Assembly (NCBI RefSeq): GCF_016908395.1
Contig: NZ_JAFBDU010000001.1
Coordinates: 62,001-126,000 of the forward strand
Reading direction: 5' to 3'
From: Metabacillus crassostreae
GTDB taxonomy: Bacteria; Bacillota; Bacilli; Bacillales; Bacillaceae
DNA: 64,000 nt
Part shown: one piece after another, positions 54,957 to 62,696 of the stretch
Layout of the letters: the number at the start of each line of letters is the position of its first letter
How positions within the stretch are numbered: the stretch's first letter is position 1
Translations under genes and position numbers: made by a program
The notes under the pieces: model-generated
What the model saw: only the letters and a program-made list of their open reading frames with translations
Told to the model about the DNA's origin: nothing
Databases searched by the model: none

Positions 54957-55400
54957 TTAATCAACTACAATATAAGCTATCATTGGAACTCCATGACCAT
55001 TATGTGTATGTGTATCACAAATTAGGCGATAAGTTCCCTCTTCATTAAAATGCAAGGGGATTACTGTTTCTTCACCTTTTTTTACAACTCCTTTTATATC
55101 TGTTCCTTCAATATAAAAAGGATGTTCTTTTCCATTTACTCCATAAATACTCAAAGATACATCTTCTCCTTTTGGTATAACAATTGTTCCGGGATCCCAT
55201 CGATATGCTTCAATTTTCTTTCCATCTGAGGTTGTTGAGGTAAATTCACCAGTTACCATATTAATGACAATATCATTTTGTGATTCGTGACTATTTTGAA
55301 ATGTTGGTAAAGCTTCTTGATTAAAGTAATATAAACTACCTACTAGTAAGCCTGCTAATACAACAAATAGCCATTTTCTTTTAATAATAATAAAGCGCAT
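54957..55400 (-). CDS. Membrane-anchored cupredoxin-domain protein
   Basis: A 147-aa protein with an N-terminal anchor (about 9-27) and a cupredoxin fold. Copper ligand candidates are His93 (GKEHPFYI), Cys128, a His among 131/133/136 and Met140 (CDTHTHNGHGVPM), the set of a type 1 copper site. It would hold copper on the outer face of the membrane, perhaps for electron transfer or copper handling. GGGGGGATTTAT precedes the ATG. No partner gene is adjacent. Confidence 0.82.
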   Translation of the reverse strand: MRFIIIKRKWLFVVLAGLLVGSLYYFNQEALPTFQNSHESQNDIVINMVTGEFTSTTSDGKKIEAYRWDPGTIVIPKGEDVSLSIYGVNGKEHPFYIEGTDIKGVVKKGEETVIPLHFNEEGTYRLICDTHTHNGHGVPMIAYIVVD

Positions 55401-55704
55401 ATAAATCCCCCCTTAGCTTGGCTTATATATCTATATGTATTTGTAAGGACAAACTTGTCTATAAATTAATAAAAATTTAAAGATGAGGATTTTCGAGGAT
55501 AACTAGCTTGAAGGTCTGATAGTCCAGTTTATTTCTTTATATGGTAGCGACCTATATCATCGCAACATTTGGTATTAAGAGAGCCACAAAGAAAAGCATT
55601 ATTGCCTTGTTCATACCTAAAAAGAGCAACACCTGAGATAAAGGCAATAAGGTAAGTGAGATGTTGACATATCGTAGGGCATTTTAGCCTTTTTCTAGTC
55701 AAAA
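55401..55704. other. Gap before the yflT terminator
   Basis: No gene is supportable. A 10-bp inverted repeat, TTATTGCCTT (55599-55608) and AAGGCAATAA (55641-55650), is the only structure seen; it could be a decayed repeat. Confidence 0.35.
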
Positions 55705-55733
55705 AAAGAAGCTGGAAAAATTCCAGCTTCTTT
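55701..55733. terminator. Terminator after yflT
   Basis: A perfect 13-bp stem AAAGAAGCTGGAA / TTCCAGCTTCTTT with a three-base loop. On the minus strand it is followed by seven T (55701-55707 as A). Confidence 0.88.
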
Positions 55734-55737
55734 GTAT

Positions 55738-56082
55738 TTATACTAATTGATATTTTTCAGGATTCGTTACAATTAGTAAAACCTTCCCTTTATCTAGTTT
55801 CTCTTCATATGTCTCAGCTTCGGTTTTTGAAAAGCCAATTTCGCTTAATTTGTTTCTTAGTTCATCACCTTTTTTATTGAAAAAGTTACCGACTGCATTA
55901 GAAATTCCCGTTTCTTCAGAACTGATTGTGTTTGTTTCTGCTTTTTCCGAAATTCTTTCTGTTCGTTCATCATCATGTGAAAGAACATAAACATCATCTG
56001 ATTTAACACCTTTGTTCTTTAAATCATTTACAGCTTCTTCAATTCGTTCTTCATTCTGATACTCTTCGATATAAGGTTTCAT
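55738..56082 (-). CDS. yflT: General stress protein, YflT family
   Basis: A 114-aa soluble protein: MKPYIEEYQNEERIEEAVNDLKNKGV, VYVLSHDDERTERIS and KLDKGKVLLIV segments match YflT/GsiB-like general stress proteins, of matching length. YflT is SigB-dependent in B. subtilis; a sigma-B-like promoter lies upstream here. Cytoplasmic, function in stress resistance unknown. Confidence 0.85.
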   Translation of the reverse strand: MKPYIEEYQNEERIEEAVNDLKNKGVKSDDVYVLSHDDERTERISEKAETNTISSEETGISNAVGNFFNKKGDELRNKLSEIGFSKTEAETYEEKLDKGKVLLIVTNPEKYQLV

Positions 56083-56117
56083 ATATTATATTCCTCCTTT
56101 AAAAGTATATTATTCTA

Positions 56118-56142
56118 TTACACGAAAGAGGTAGCTTCAAAC
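56118..56142 (-). promoter_or_regulatory. Candidate sigma-B promoter for yflT
   Basis: On the minus strand GTTTGA and GTGTAA are spaced by 13 bases, close to the sigma-B form GTTTAA-N12-14-GGGTAT. It starts about 36 bp upstream of the yflT start. The -10 match is incomplete. Confidence 0.4.
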
Positions 56143-56379
56143 ATAAAATAATAGATTTTATTAAAAATAGTCATATTCTACTAATGATTAATTTGTATGT
56201 TTAAGCTTTTTTATACACCTTTACTGTAAGATTTTATGAGTAACATTAAGCTAAATAGAGTCGATTTAGATCAAGCTTTACTAGTAAAAGAAATAGAATA
56301 GAAATCATTACCACTTATTAAATGATATTTTCTAGTAATTTTTCTAGCTTTTTTATGTTCATAATGTTATAGTAATAAA

Positions 56380-56492
56380 GCGATGAGCTGAATTGTGTAA
56401 GTCGAATGACATGCCAACTGGCTAAATGCACTATGTGGCGTGCAGTTGTTCGCCTCAATACGCAAAGGACGTCTAATTAGACGTCCTTTTTT
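56380..56492 (+). ncRNA. Candidate small RNA with perfect terminator
   Basis: A transcript-like unit with no supportable reading frame: TATAGT at 56368-56373, then a structured region (TGCAC/GTGCA stem inside CAACTG/CAGTTG, 56415-56448) and a perfect 26-base palindrome (56464-56489) followed by T. No gene ends at this terminator. The -35 is poor, so it may use an alternative sigma factor. Confidence 0.45.
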
Positions 56493-56493
56493 A
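56464..56493 (+). terminator. Perfect palindromic terminator without upstream gene
   Basis: AAAGGACGTCTAA is followed directly by its exact reverse complement TTAGACGTCCTTT (26 bp), then TTTATA. It marks the 3' end of the candidate small RNA, 100 bp before the P5C reductase gene. Confidence 0.85.
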
Positions 56494-56593
56494 TATGTAG
56501 AAAAACAAAAAGATTATACCGATAAGTTTTAGAAAGGTCTATGACATGATATAGTAATCTTACTCACTACATAAAATGTAAAGGAGAAATAGG

Positions 56594-57388
56594 ATGAAAC
56601 CTTCTATATTATTTATTGGGGCTGGAAGAATGGCAGAAGCAATCATTTCAGGTCTCCACAATAAAGGGCAGAAACAAATCAATCAGATTTTTGTAGGAAA
56701 TAGATCGAATTCAGATAAGTTAAAGGAACTAGAAGATAGATATGGGATTATTCCTGTAAATCAGTTGCAAGATTGTATAAATCAAGTGGATATAATCGTT
56801 CTTGCCATGCCTCCAAATGAGCATGAGGTGGTTCTTGAGAATTTATTTTCATTCATTTCTAACCAGTTTATCGTTACGATTGCAGCAGGAATGGGACCAG
56901 AATCTTTAGAGAAAAGATTACCTTATGGAACTGCTGTAGGGTGGATAATGCCAAATACTGCTGCAGAGGTTGGTCGTTCTATTTCTTTATATACATATGG
57001 TCAATTTATAAAAAATGAACATAAGCAACAAATGGAAATACTTGTAAATGCGATCGGGGATTCACAGTATTGTACTGAAGAAGAAATACATAAACTGACA
57101 GCCATTACAGGTAGTGCTCCTGCATTTCTTTATCAGTTTGCAGAAATCTTAATATCTATGACAGAGGATATGGGCGTAGAAAGGAATATAGCTCAAAAGC
57201 TTGTAACTGAAATGGTTATCGGTTCTGCAGAAATGCTTAAAACGGGTAAGTTACCTATGGAACTCAGAGATCAAGTAACAACACCAGGTGGTGCAACAGC
57301 TGCAGGACTTGAAGTGTTAAAGAAAGGTCATTTTGGTCAACTAGTAAAAGAAGCTGTGATTGCTACAAATAAAAAAGCTAAAGGCTAA
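56594..57388 (+). CDS. proC: Pyrroline-5-carboxylate reductase
   Basis: A 264-aa NAD(P)H-dependent enzyme making L-proline. The Rossmann motif FIGAGRMAEAIISG (6-19), ITGSAPAFLYQFAE (near 172) and the family tail TTPGGATAAGLEVLKKGHF are present. Bacillus has several paralogues (ProG, ProH, ProI, ComER); which one this is cannot be told here, so the symbol is generic. AAAGGAGAAATAGG precedes the ATG. Single gene with its own terminator. Confidence 0.92.
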   Translation: MKPSILFIGAGRMAEAIISGLHNKGQKQINQIFVGNRSNSDKLKELEDRYGIIPVNQLQDCINQVDIIVLAMPPNEHEVVLENLFSFISNQFIVTIAAGMGPESLEKRLPYGTAVGWIMPNTAAEVGRSISLYTYGQFIKNEHKQQMEILVNAIGDSQYCTEEEIHKLTAITGSAPAFLYQFAEILISMTEDMGVERNIAQKLVTEMVIGSAEMLKTGKLPMELRDQVTTPGGATAAGLEVLKKGHFGQLVKEAVIATNKKAKG

Positions 57389-57429
57389 TGATAAATTTTG
57401 TAGAGGAATCTTTAGAATTCCAAATAAAT

Positions 57430-57465
57430 AACCCATGGCTAATTTTATAACCATGGGTTTTTATT
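57430..57465 (+). terminator. Intrinsic terminator after proC
   Basis: AACCCATGG pairs with CCATGGGTT, then TTTATTT. Confidence 0.85.
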
Positions 57466-57617
57466 TATAACTTTGTTGCAGTGGCTATCTTAAAAGGAAA
57501 TGGCACTGTTTAAAAGTCTAGTGGCATCTTTAAAAATATGTGTCTAACTGATAAAGAGATCAAATTAAACCATCTTTAAAAAAGCCATTATAAAAGAAGT
57601 GTTTCTAATTTATGAAA

Positions 57618-57827
57618 TTATTCTTTTTTAATACTAACAGCAGAAAAATTCTCTAACACAGGCAGTGTCTTTTCATCTTCTACCATTGCGTGTCCACATA
57701 GAGGACATTCTGGTTCTTCATCTGACTTGAAATTATCTCTCATCCAACCGTTACAGTCATCTGAATCACATGACCATATTTTTAGGTTTACCTCTGGTGG
57801 TTTTTCTACTTGCTGTTGAAATCTCAT
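57618..57827 (-). CDS. ydjO: Cold-inducible protein YdjO-like
   Basis: A 69-aa protein with two Cys pairs (CDSDDCNGWMRDNF and CPLCGHAM) that would bind zinc. The length and SDDCNGWMRDNFKS segment match B. subtilis YdjO, a cold-inducible protein of unknown function. The start at 57827 is preferred over a longer frame because AAAGGATG lies nine bases upstream. Confidence 0.82.
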   Translation of the reverse strand: MRFQQQVEKPPEVNLKIWSCDSDDCNGWMRDNFKSDEEPECPLCGHAMVEDEKTLPVLENFSAVSIKKE

Positions 57828-57974
57828 TTGAACACATCCTTTAGTAAGGAGATTTAGTACTACATACATTATACACATTTTACCTGGCAATATGTATAAT
57901 TGTTAACAAATTCCTGACAATCCATAAGAAAATCCGTATAACTCAAGTTGTTTTATGTATAAAAACTTAAAATT

Positions 57975-58010
57975 ATATGTCAGAACTCCAGTTCACAGAA
58001 ATTCTGACAT
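57975..58010 (-). terminator. Terminator after sspH
   Basis: A perfect 10-bp stem TATGTCAGAA / TTCTGACATA; on the minus strand it runs into a T-rich tract. Confidence 0.72.
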
Positions 58011-58021
58011 AATAATTTCAC

Positions 58022-58201
58022 TTAAGCCTCGATTAATTCTGAAACTGCTACCTGTGACCTTTCTTCAAGTGGACCTCGTAAATGACAAGTAACCATTTCT
58101 TGCTCTTCATGTAATTCATCAATCCAAACAGAAGTACCATTATACATAACTTTAATATCAGCTGATGAAGATAGAATTTGTTTTACACGATTAATATCCA
58201 T
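58022..58201 (-). CDS. sspH: H-type small acid-soluble spore protein
   Basis: A 59-aa protein (MDINRVKQILSSSADIKVMYNGTSVWIDEL...) matching the SspH family of minor spore core proteins (shared pattern of a short N-terminal helix, then VxYNGxxVWI). GGAGGTATTGTA precedes the ATG at 58201. Too short for the ORF track. Members are made in the forespore under sigma-G. Confidence 0.85.
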   Translation of the reverse strand: MDINRVKQILSSSADIKVMYNGTSVWIDELHEEQEMVTCHLRGPLEERSQVAVSELIEA

Positions 58202-58361
58202 TACAATACCTCCAATAAATTGATCACTTTATTTTGTACAAAAATTTACTGTTTTATACATTTAAGAATTAAACCTCTTATGACAATGTTTTTTATAGCT
58301 ATTATGTATAAAAAGGTCAAGTAAACAAAAATTAGTAGTAGAAGATGAAAAGGTGGTTAAG

Positions 58362-58988
58362 TTGGATATGGATTACAGTTTAATATGGAAAGCGATTGTT
58401 ATTGTTGTTGGAGGTACAATCTTATTAAGGATAGCTGGGAGAAAATCAATTTCGCAGATGACACTTGCTCAAGTTGTCATAATGATTGGACTTGGATCAT
58501 TACTTGTTCAACCACTTGTTGGTAAAAATGTATGGAGCACTTTAATAGTAGGTCTTATGTTAGTACTTACTCTTGTTTGCTTAGAATTTAGTCAAATAAA
58601 AATGGATGGTATTGAAAAGTTTATTACCGGTAGAGCAAAAGTGATCATAAAAGACGGACAGTTACAGGAAAATCAATTAAAGAAAGTACGCGTTTCAGTG
58701 GATTTATTAGAAATGAAACTAAGACAAGCAAGTGTAAGTAAAATAGAAGATGTGAAATTTGCAACGATAGAGCCTAATGGTCAAATTGGCTTTGAATTAA
58801 AAGATAACAAAAAACCTGCTACTAAAGAAGATATTGATAATATATTTCAAGAGCTTCAGGTCCTTAAACAGTCATTAAATATTCTACCTTCTATAAATAA
58901 GCAAAACATACCTTCAAATCAACCTGACTTATTTACTGAAGTTGTCAAGAATAGGCATGATATAAAACCTCCAGAACATTTACAGTAA
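58362..58988 (+). CDS. DUF421 membrane protein (YetF/YdfR type)
   Basis: About 206-208 aa. Three N-terminal helices (about 6-90) contain LLRIAGRKSISQMTLAQVVIMIGLGSL, the DUF421 signature, followed by a C-terminal cytoplasmic beta domain (VIIKDGQLQENQLKK...). The start could be TTG 58362 or ATG 58368; AAAGGTGG at 58350-58356 suits either. The family is found in spore and envelope contexts (SpoVA-associated YetF types) but its function is unknown. Single gene with terminator. Confidence 0.85.
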   Translation: MDMDYSLIWKAIVIVVGGTILLRIAGRKSISQMTLAQVVIMIGLGSLLVQPLVGKNVWSTLIVGLMLVLTLVCLEFSQIKMDGIEKFITGRAKVIIKDGQLQENQLKKVRVSVDLLEMKLRQASVSKIEDVKFATIEPNGQIGFELKDNKKPATKEDIDNIFQELQVLKQSLNILPSINKQNIPSNQPDLFTEVVKNRHDIKPPEHLQ

Positions 58989-59006
58989 GTAGTAAAGTTC
59001 AAATTA

Positions 59007-59036
59007 CGGCCCTACAAAAGTAGGGTCTTTTTTGTG
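59007..59036 (+). terminator. Intrinsic terminator after the DUF421 gene
   Basis: GGCCCTAC pairs with GTAGGGTC (one G:U), AAAA loop, then TTTTTT. Confidence 0.8.
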
Positions 59037-59324
59037 CAGAATTACTTCGACATTCTTCACTAAAGAAAAACTTAATATAAGACTGCTGAGTTTATTTTGT
59101 ATATAGCACATTTTATATTACTAGTATTTTCATCCACACATCTATTTTTTTATAGGAGAAAACATTGAAGAAAGTCACATTAATGTAGACTCTATTATCA
59201 ATTAAGTTCTTTTCCATTATCGTCTATCACCATCTTCTCTCTTTTACATAATGTGTAAATGTATTCTAAAACTATGAAACGTTAAAGAGTTCATAGTTGC
59301 TTTCTGAAGGAGGTGCAAAATATT
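59037..59324. promoter_or_regulatory. Leader of the terminal operon with a short palindrome
   Basis: No gene. TTTACATAATGTGTAAA at 59243-59259 is a 6+6 bp palindrome about 70 bp upstream of the first TPR gene, a possible operator. I could not place a promoter with confidence. Confidence 0.35.
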
Positions 59325-59888
59325 TTGAGCAATAAAGAAGATTGGAAAGAAGATCTTAAAGCAGCGGTTGCACTTCATCAAAAAGCCATAGAGGGTGATA
59401 AAGAAGCTGCAAAAAAGGCACTTACGATACTAAAAAAACTTAAAACAGATGTAATTAATAATCCAACAATTGAAGCCTATTTTGGAAGTGCCTCTGCTTT
59501 AGTAGCGAAAGATCATATAGATTTAATTGAAAAAATGAATCTAGCAAAAAGGGGTCTTAAAGCATTAGATAAAGCTGTTAAGGCAGAGCCGGAGAATTAT
59601 GAATTTAGATTACTAAGAGGTAATGTAGCATTTCGATTGCCTGAGATGTATTTCAAAAGAACAAAAACTGCAATAGAAGATTTTCAATTCCTTATCAGTG
59701 AGTATAAAAGTAGGAATAAAAATATAACGAAAAATCTATATTGTGAAATTCTATTAAATCTAGGTAAATGCTATCAAACACTTGGTGATTTTGAGAAAGC
59801 AGATCAAGCTTGGAATCAATTGTTGAAAGAAAATAATAGAAAATATAACACTCTTGTTGAAAATGCTAAACGAAATGGAGGTGAATAA
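59325..59888 (+). CDS. TPR-like protein 1
   Basis: A 187-aa helical protein. The TTG start at 59325 is nine bases after AAGGAGGTG; the GTG at 59313 is inside that site. It consists of one copy of a repeat unit that recurs three times in the next protein, with YFGSASALVAKDH, the RGNVAFRLPEMYFKRTKTAI motif and LGKCYQTLGDFEKADQAWNQL. It looks like a TPR or SEL1-type helical adaptor. It is 2 bp from the next gene and begins the terminal operon. Function unknown. Confidence 0.75.
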   Translation: MSNKEDWKEDLKAAVALHQKAIEGDKEAAKKALTILKKLKTDVINNPTIEAYFGSASALVAKDHIDLIEKMNLAKRGLKALDKAVKAEPENYEFRLLRGNVAFRLPEMYFKRTKTAIEDFQFLISEYKSRNKNITKNLYCEILLNLGKCYQTLGDFEKADQAWNQLLKENNRKYNTLVENAKRNGGE

Positions 59889-59890
59889 TC

Positions 59891-61837
59891 ATGAATTTAC
59901 AAAAAAGAAAGTTAATAGAAAAATTAGCAAAAGCTAATCCTTATTTATTAGAAGCAGGATTTGCAAATAACCTAAATGAAGAGCATGAACATTATCAATA
60001 CAAACAGCATGTTAATTCAACTACTTCTTCAGGTGAAGAAAAAAAACCAGTAAACACAACTAACAAAAAAAATAGAGTTTTAAAAAGTACTAATAATCTA
60101 ACATTTAGATTACGCAAGCAGAAAAAAACAATAAATGAAAATCCAACTGAAAGTCACTCAGGAGTATTAGACGAGGTTATAAAAGAACATGATGCTGGGT
60201 TAAAAGGAAATAAACAATCAGTTAAAAATGCCTATGATCAATTAAAAAAGTTGTATGAACAGCAGCCTAATCATAAAGAGATTAAAGCTTATTTTGGAAG
60301 TGCAACATGTTTAATAGCCAGAGATACACATAGTGTGACAGATAAGATGAAATTTGCTCTAGAAGGCTTAAGCCTATTAGATGAATTAATTGAATCAGAT
60401 TCTGATTGTATTGTTGCTAGATTTTTAAGAGGGCATGTTGCATATCGACTACCTGACCTTTATTTTCAACGTTCCAAAACAGCAATTGAAGATTTTTCCT
60501 ATTTAGTGGAAGTTTATGAAAAGAACTCAACAATATTAAATGATGATGAGTATACAGAAATTTTAAAAAACTTAGTAGAAGTTTACAAACGGTCAAATCA
60601 GATAGACATGGCAAAGAACTATCAAGAGAAACTTAGAGCCTTCAAAATGTTAAGAAATCCATCAATAAATAATACTGAATTAGACAGTGAACAAGATATT
60701 GATGGTCAAATAGAGATGGAAGGAATGACAGATGAAGCTTTCTCTATTTATAGCAAGGCTCTAAATGGAACATCAGATGAAGTAAAAGAAGCTTTAGACT
60801 TTTTTGAGGTGTTTGTTTTAACAAATTCATCTCCAGAAGTAGAAATGTATTATATCGATTTACAATCGATGCTTGGCAGAGATTCTATTAACACCTATGA
60901 AATGTTTGGTGCAGCTATAAAGTCAATGAAAGCGATGGATAGTTTGATTACTGAGCATCCAGATCTTAATGAATTAAAACTTATTCGTTCAAGACAGAGT
61001 TTAAGATTACCTGAATTATTTTTTAGAAGAGCTGCAATAGCTAGTGCAGATATCGAATGCTTAATAAAGAATCAGGAATTTCTGGAAGAAAAGGGTTCAG
61101 AGATTCACCATCAATTATTGTTTGACCTTGGTATTGCCTATGAAAAGCTAGGTATGATACAAAAAGCAAAAGAAGCTTGGGCAAAATTAAATAACCTTAA
61201 TCCTTCTATGGAAATACAAGAAAAATTGGAAGAGAAAAAGGAAATTTATGCGTATAAAAAGATTGATTTAAGAACACTTACTGTGGCAACAAAAGACAAA
61301 TTGTATGAGAAAGCCAAGGAAATGCATTTTATGGGTGCTAAAGGATGCAAGGATGCGGCTATTCAAAGTTTAGAAGCATGGGAAAAAGCAAGGAATGCAT
61401 TTCCAGAATGTGAAACAGCTCAAACCTACTATGCAGCATCAGTGGCATTAATGGGTAAGTTCGCTAATGACCCACAGGAAATGTTCAAGGATACCATACG
61501 GGGTATAAAGTTGTTGAATGAATCGATTCATTCAGAAAATCCTGAGTTGAAATATCTAAGAGGAGTTATCTATCAATCTCTTCCTGAAGGTTTTTTTCAT
61601 ACAAGTGATAAAGCAATCAAGGACTTTAAAGCTGTAAAATCTGCATATGAACAAAATCTTGAAAAACCTCCAATAACAAGAGAGCAATACTTGAAATTAT
61701 TATATGATTTAGGTCATTTATATAAAAAAACTAGTTTGATAGATCTTGCTGAAAAAACATGGAGTGCATTATATAAAGAAGATTCTGAATCAATGTACGT
61801 TGCGAGATTAAAAGCTCGAGGTATGACATTTGAATAA
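59891..61837 (+). CDS. TPR-like protein 2, three tandem copies of the same unit
   Basis: A 648-aa helical protein. A polar N-terminal region (1-90) is followed by three diverged copies of about 155 residues (about 92-248, 282-435, 470-628), each with a central LRG/SRQ...LP..(Y/F)F motif and a terminal LG..Y...G/A..W helix pair. The units align with the single copy in the upstream protein. GGAGGTG lies just before ATG 59891. Probably a scaffold or sensor for the downstream enzymes; this is inference from adjacency. No named family recognised. Confidence 0.75.
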   Translation: MNLQKRKLIEKLAKANPYLLEAGFANNLNEEHEHYQYKQHVNSTTSSGEEKKPVNTTNKKNRVLKSTNNLTFRLRKQKKTINENPTESHSGVLDEVIKEHDAGLKGNKQSVKNAYDQLKKLYEQQPNHKEIKAYFGSATCLIARDTHSVTDKMKFALEGLSLLDELIESDSDCIVARFLRGHVAYRLPDLYFQRSKTAIEDFSYLVEVYEKNSTILNDDEYTEILKNLVEVYKRSNQIDMAKNYQEKLRAFKMLRNPSINNTELDSEQDIDGQIEMEGMTDEAFSIYSKALNGTSDEVKEALDFFEVFVLTNSSPEVEMYYIDLQSMLGRDSINTYEMFGAAIKSMKAMDSLITEHPDLNELKLIRSRQSLRLPELFFRRAAIASADIECLIKNQEFLEEKGSEIHHQLLFDLGIAYEKLGMIQKAKEAWAKLNNLNPSMEIQEKLEEKKEIYAYKKIDLRTLTVATKDKLYEKAKEMHFMGAKGCKDAAIQSLEAWEKARNAFPECETAQTYYAASVALMGKFANDPQEMFKDTIRGIKLLNESIHSENPELKYLRGVIYQSLPEGFFHTSDKAIKDFKAVKSAYEQNLEKPPITREQYLKLLYDLGHLYKKTSLIDLAEKTWSALYKEDSESMYVARLKARGMTFE

Positions 61838-61897
61838 TCGAGTTTTCAATCCAAACTAAAAGAAATTATAAAGAGCAAGGAAACAGAGGTGAAAAGT

Positions 61898-62650
61898 ATG
61901 ATTATTGACGCACATGCCCATTTATCTAATACAGAGTATGGGAACATAGAATTATATCAGAAGTTAATGAGCGAGATCGGTATTGATCAGGTAGTGGCAG
62001 TTCCTGGAGCAATGCTAGATGTACGTAAAATGACTGAGTATATCACAGGTAGAGCAAAACCGGATAATCCTGTTCCAGATAATCAATATATTGAAAAAGC
62101 ATGCCATGAAAATAAGAACATCCATGGTTTTATCTGTATTAATCCGCATGACAAAGATGTAGAGCAACAGCTTGAAAAGGGTAAGAAACAAGGATTTAAA
62201 GGACTAAAGCTTTCTCCGCTATCACATCAGTTTTCGTTTTCATCAAAAGGAATTACAAGCTTAGCGTCTCTATGTGGCGATTATGATTTTCCATTTTATA
62301 CACATGTTGTATATAGCCCAGGTGCATCAACTGCAAAGTTTATTCAGCTTGCAAAGAAATTTCCAAAAACTAAATTTATTATTGGTCATATGGGATTTGG
62401 TCCAGCAGACCAAGAGGCATTGGAAGCAGCAAAATCGTTAGATAACTTTTTTTTAGAAACATCAACAGGTAATTTCCTTCATATACAGGAATCAGTTAAA
62501 AAAGTAGGCTCCTCAAAAGTGATTTTTGGATCAGAATATCCACTATCACATCCAGGAATAGAACTGGAAAAAATCATGAAGCTAAATATTACTGATCGTG
62601 AACGTGAAGATATCGTAAGTGGAAATATAAAGCAATTATTAAAAATTTAA
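61898..62650 (+). CDS. Amidohydrolase-2 (ACMSD-like) protein
   Basis: A 250-aa TIM-barrel metallohydrolase. Metal ligands visible: His6 and His8 (DAHAHLS), His136 (FYTHVVYS) and His164 (IIGHMGFG). The usual Asp in GSDxP is Glu213 (FGSEYPLSHPG), which is unusual and may change the metal site. The ACMSD branch contains decarboxylases and lactonases acting on aromatic or sugar acids. ATG 61898 is preferred to GTG 61889, which overlaps the AGAGGTGA site. Lies 60 bp after the TPR gene. Confidence 0.82.
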   Translation: MIIDAHAHLSNTEYGNIELYQKLMSEIGIDQVVAVPGAMLDVRKMTEYITGRAKPDNPVPDNQYIEKACHENKNIHGFICINPHDKDVEQQLEKGKKQGFKGLKLSPLSHQFSFSSKGITSLASLCGDYDFPFYTHVVYSPGASTAKFIQLAKKFPKTKFIIGHMGFGPADQEALEAAKSLDNFFLETSTGNFLHIQESVKKVGSSKVIFGSEYPLSHPGIELEKIMKLNITDREREDIVSGNIKQLLKI

Positions 62651-62696
62651 AGTGTGATAACTGTTAATCTAGGTGAAATTGAAGGGAGAAATTATT

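Noticed and set aside
59243-59259. Fur- or TnrA-type operator before TPR1
   Set aside because: The TTTACA/TGTAAA palindrome does not fit either consensus; I list it only as an unassigned palindrome.
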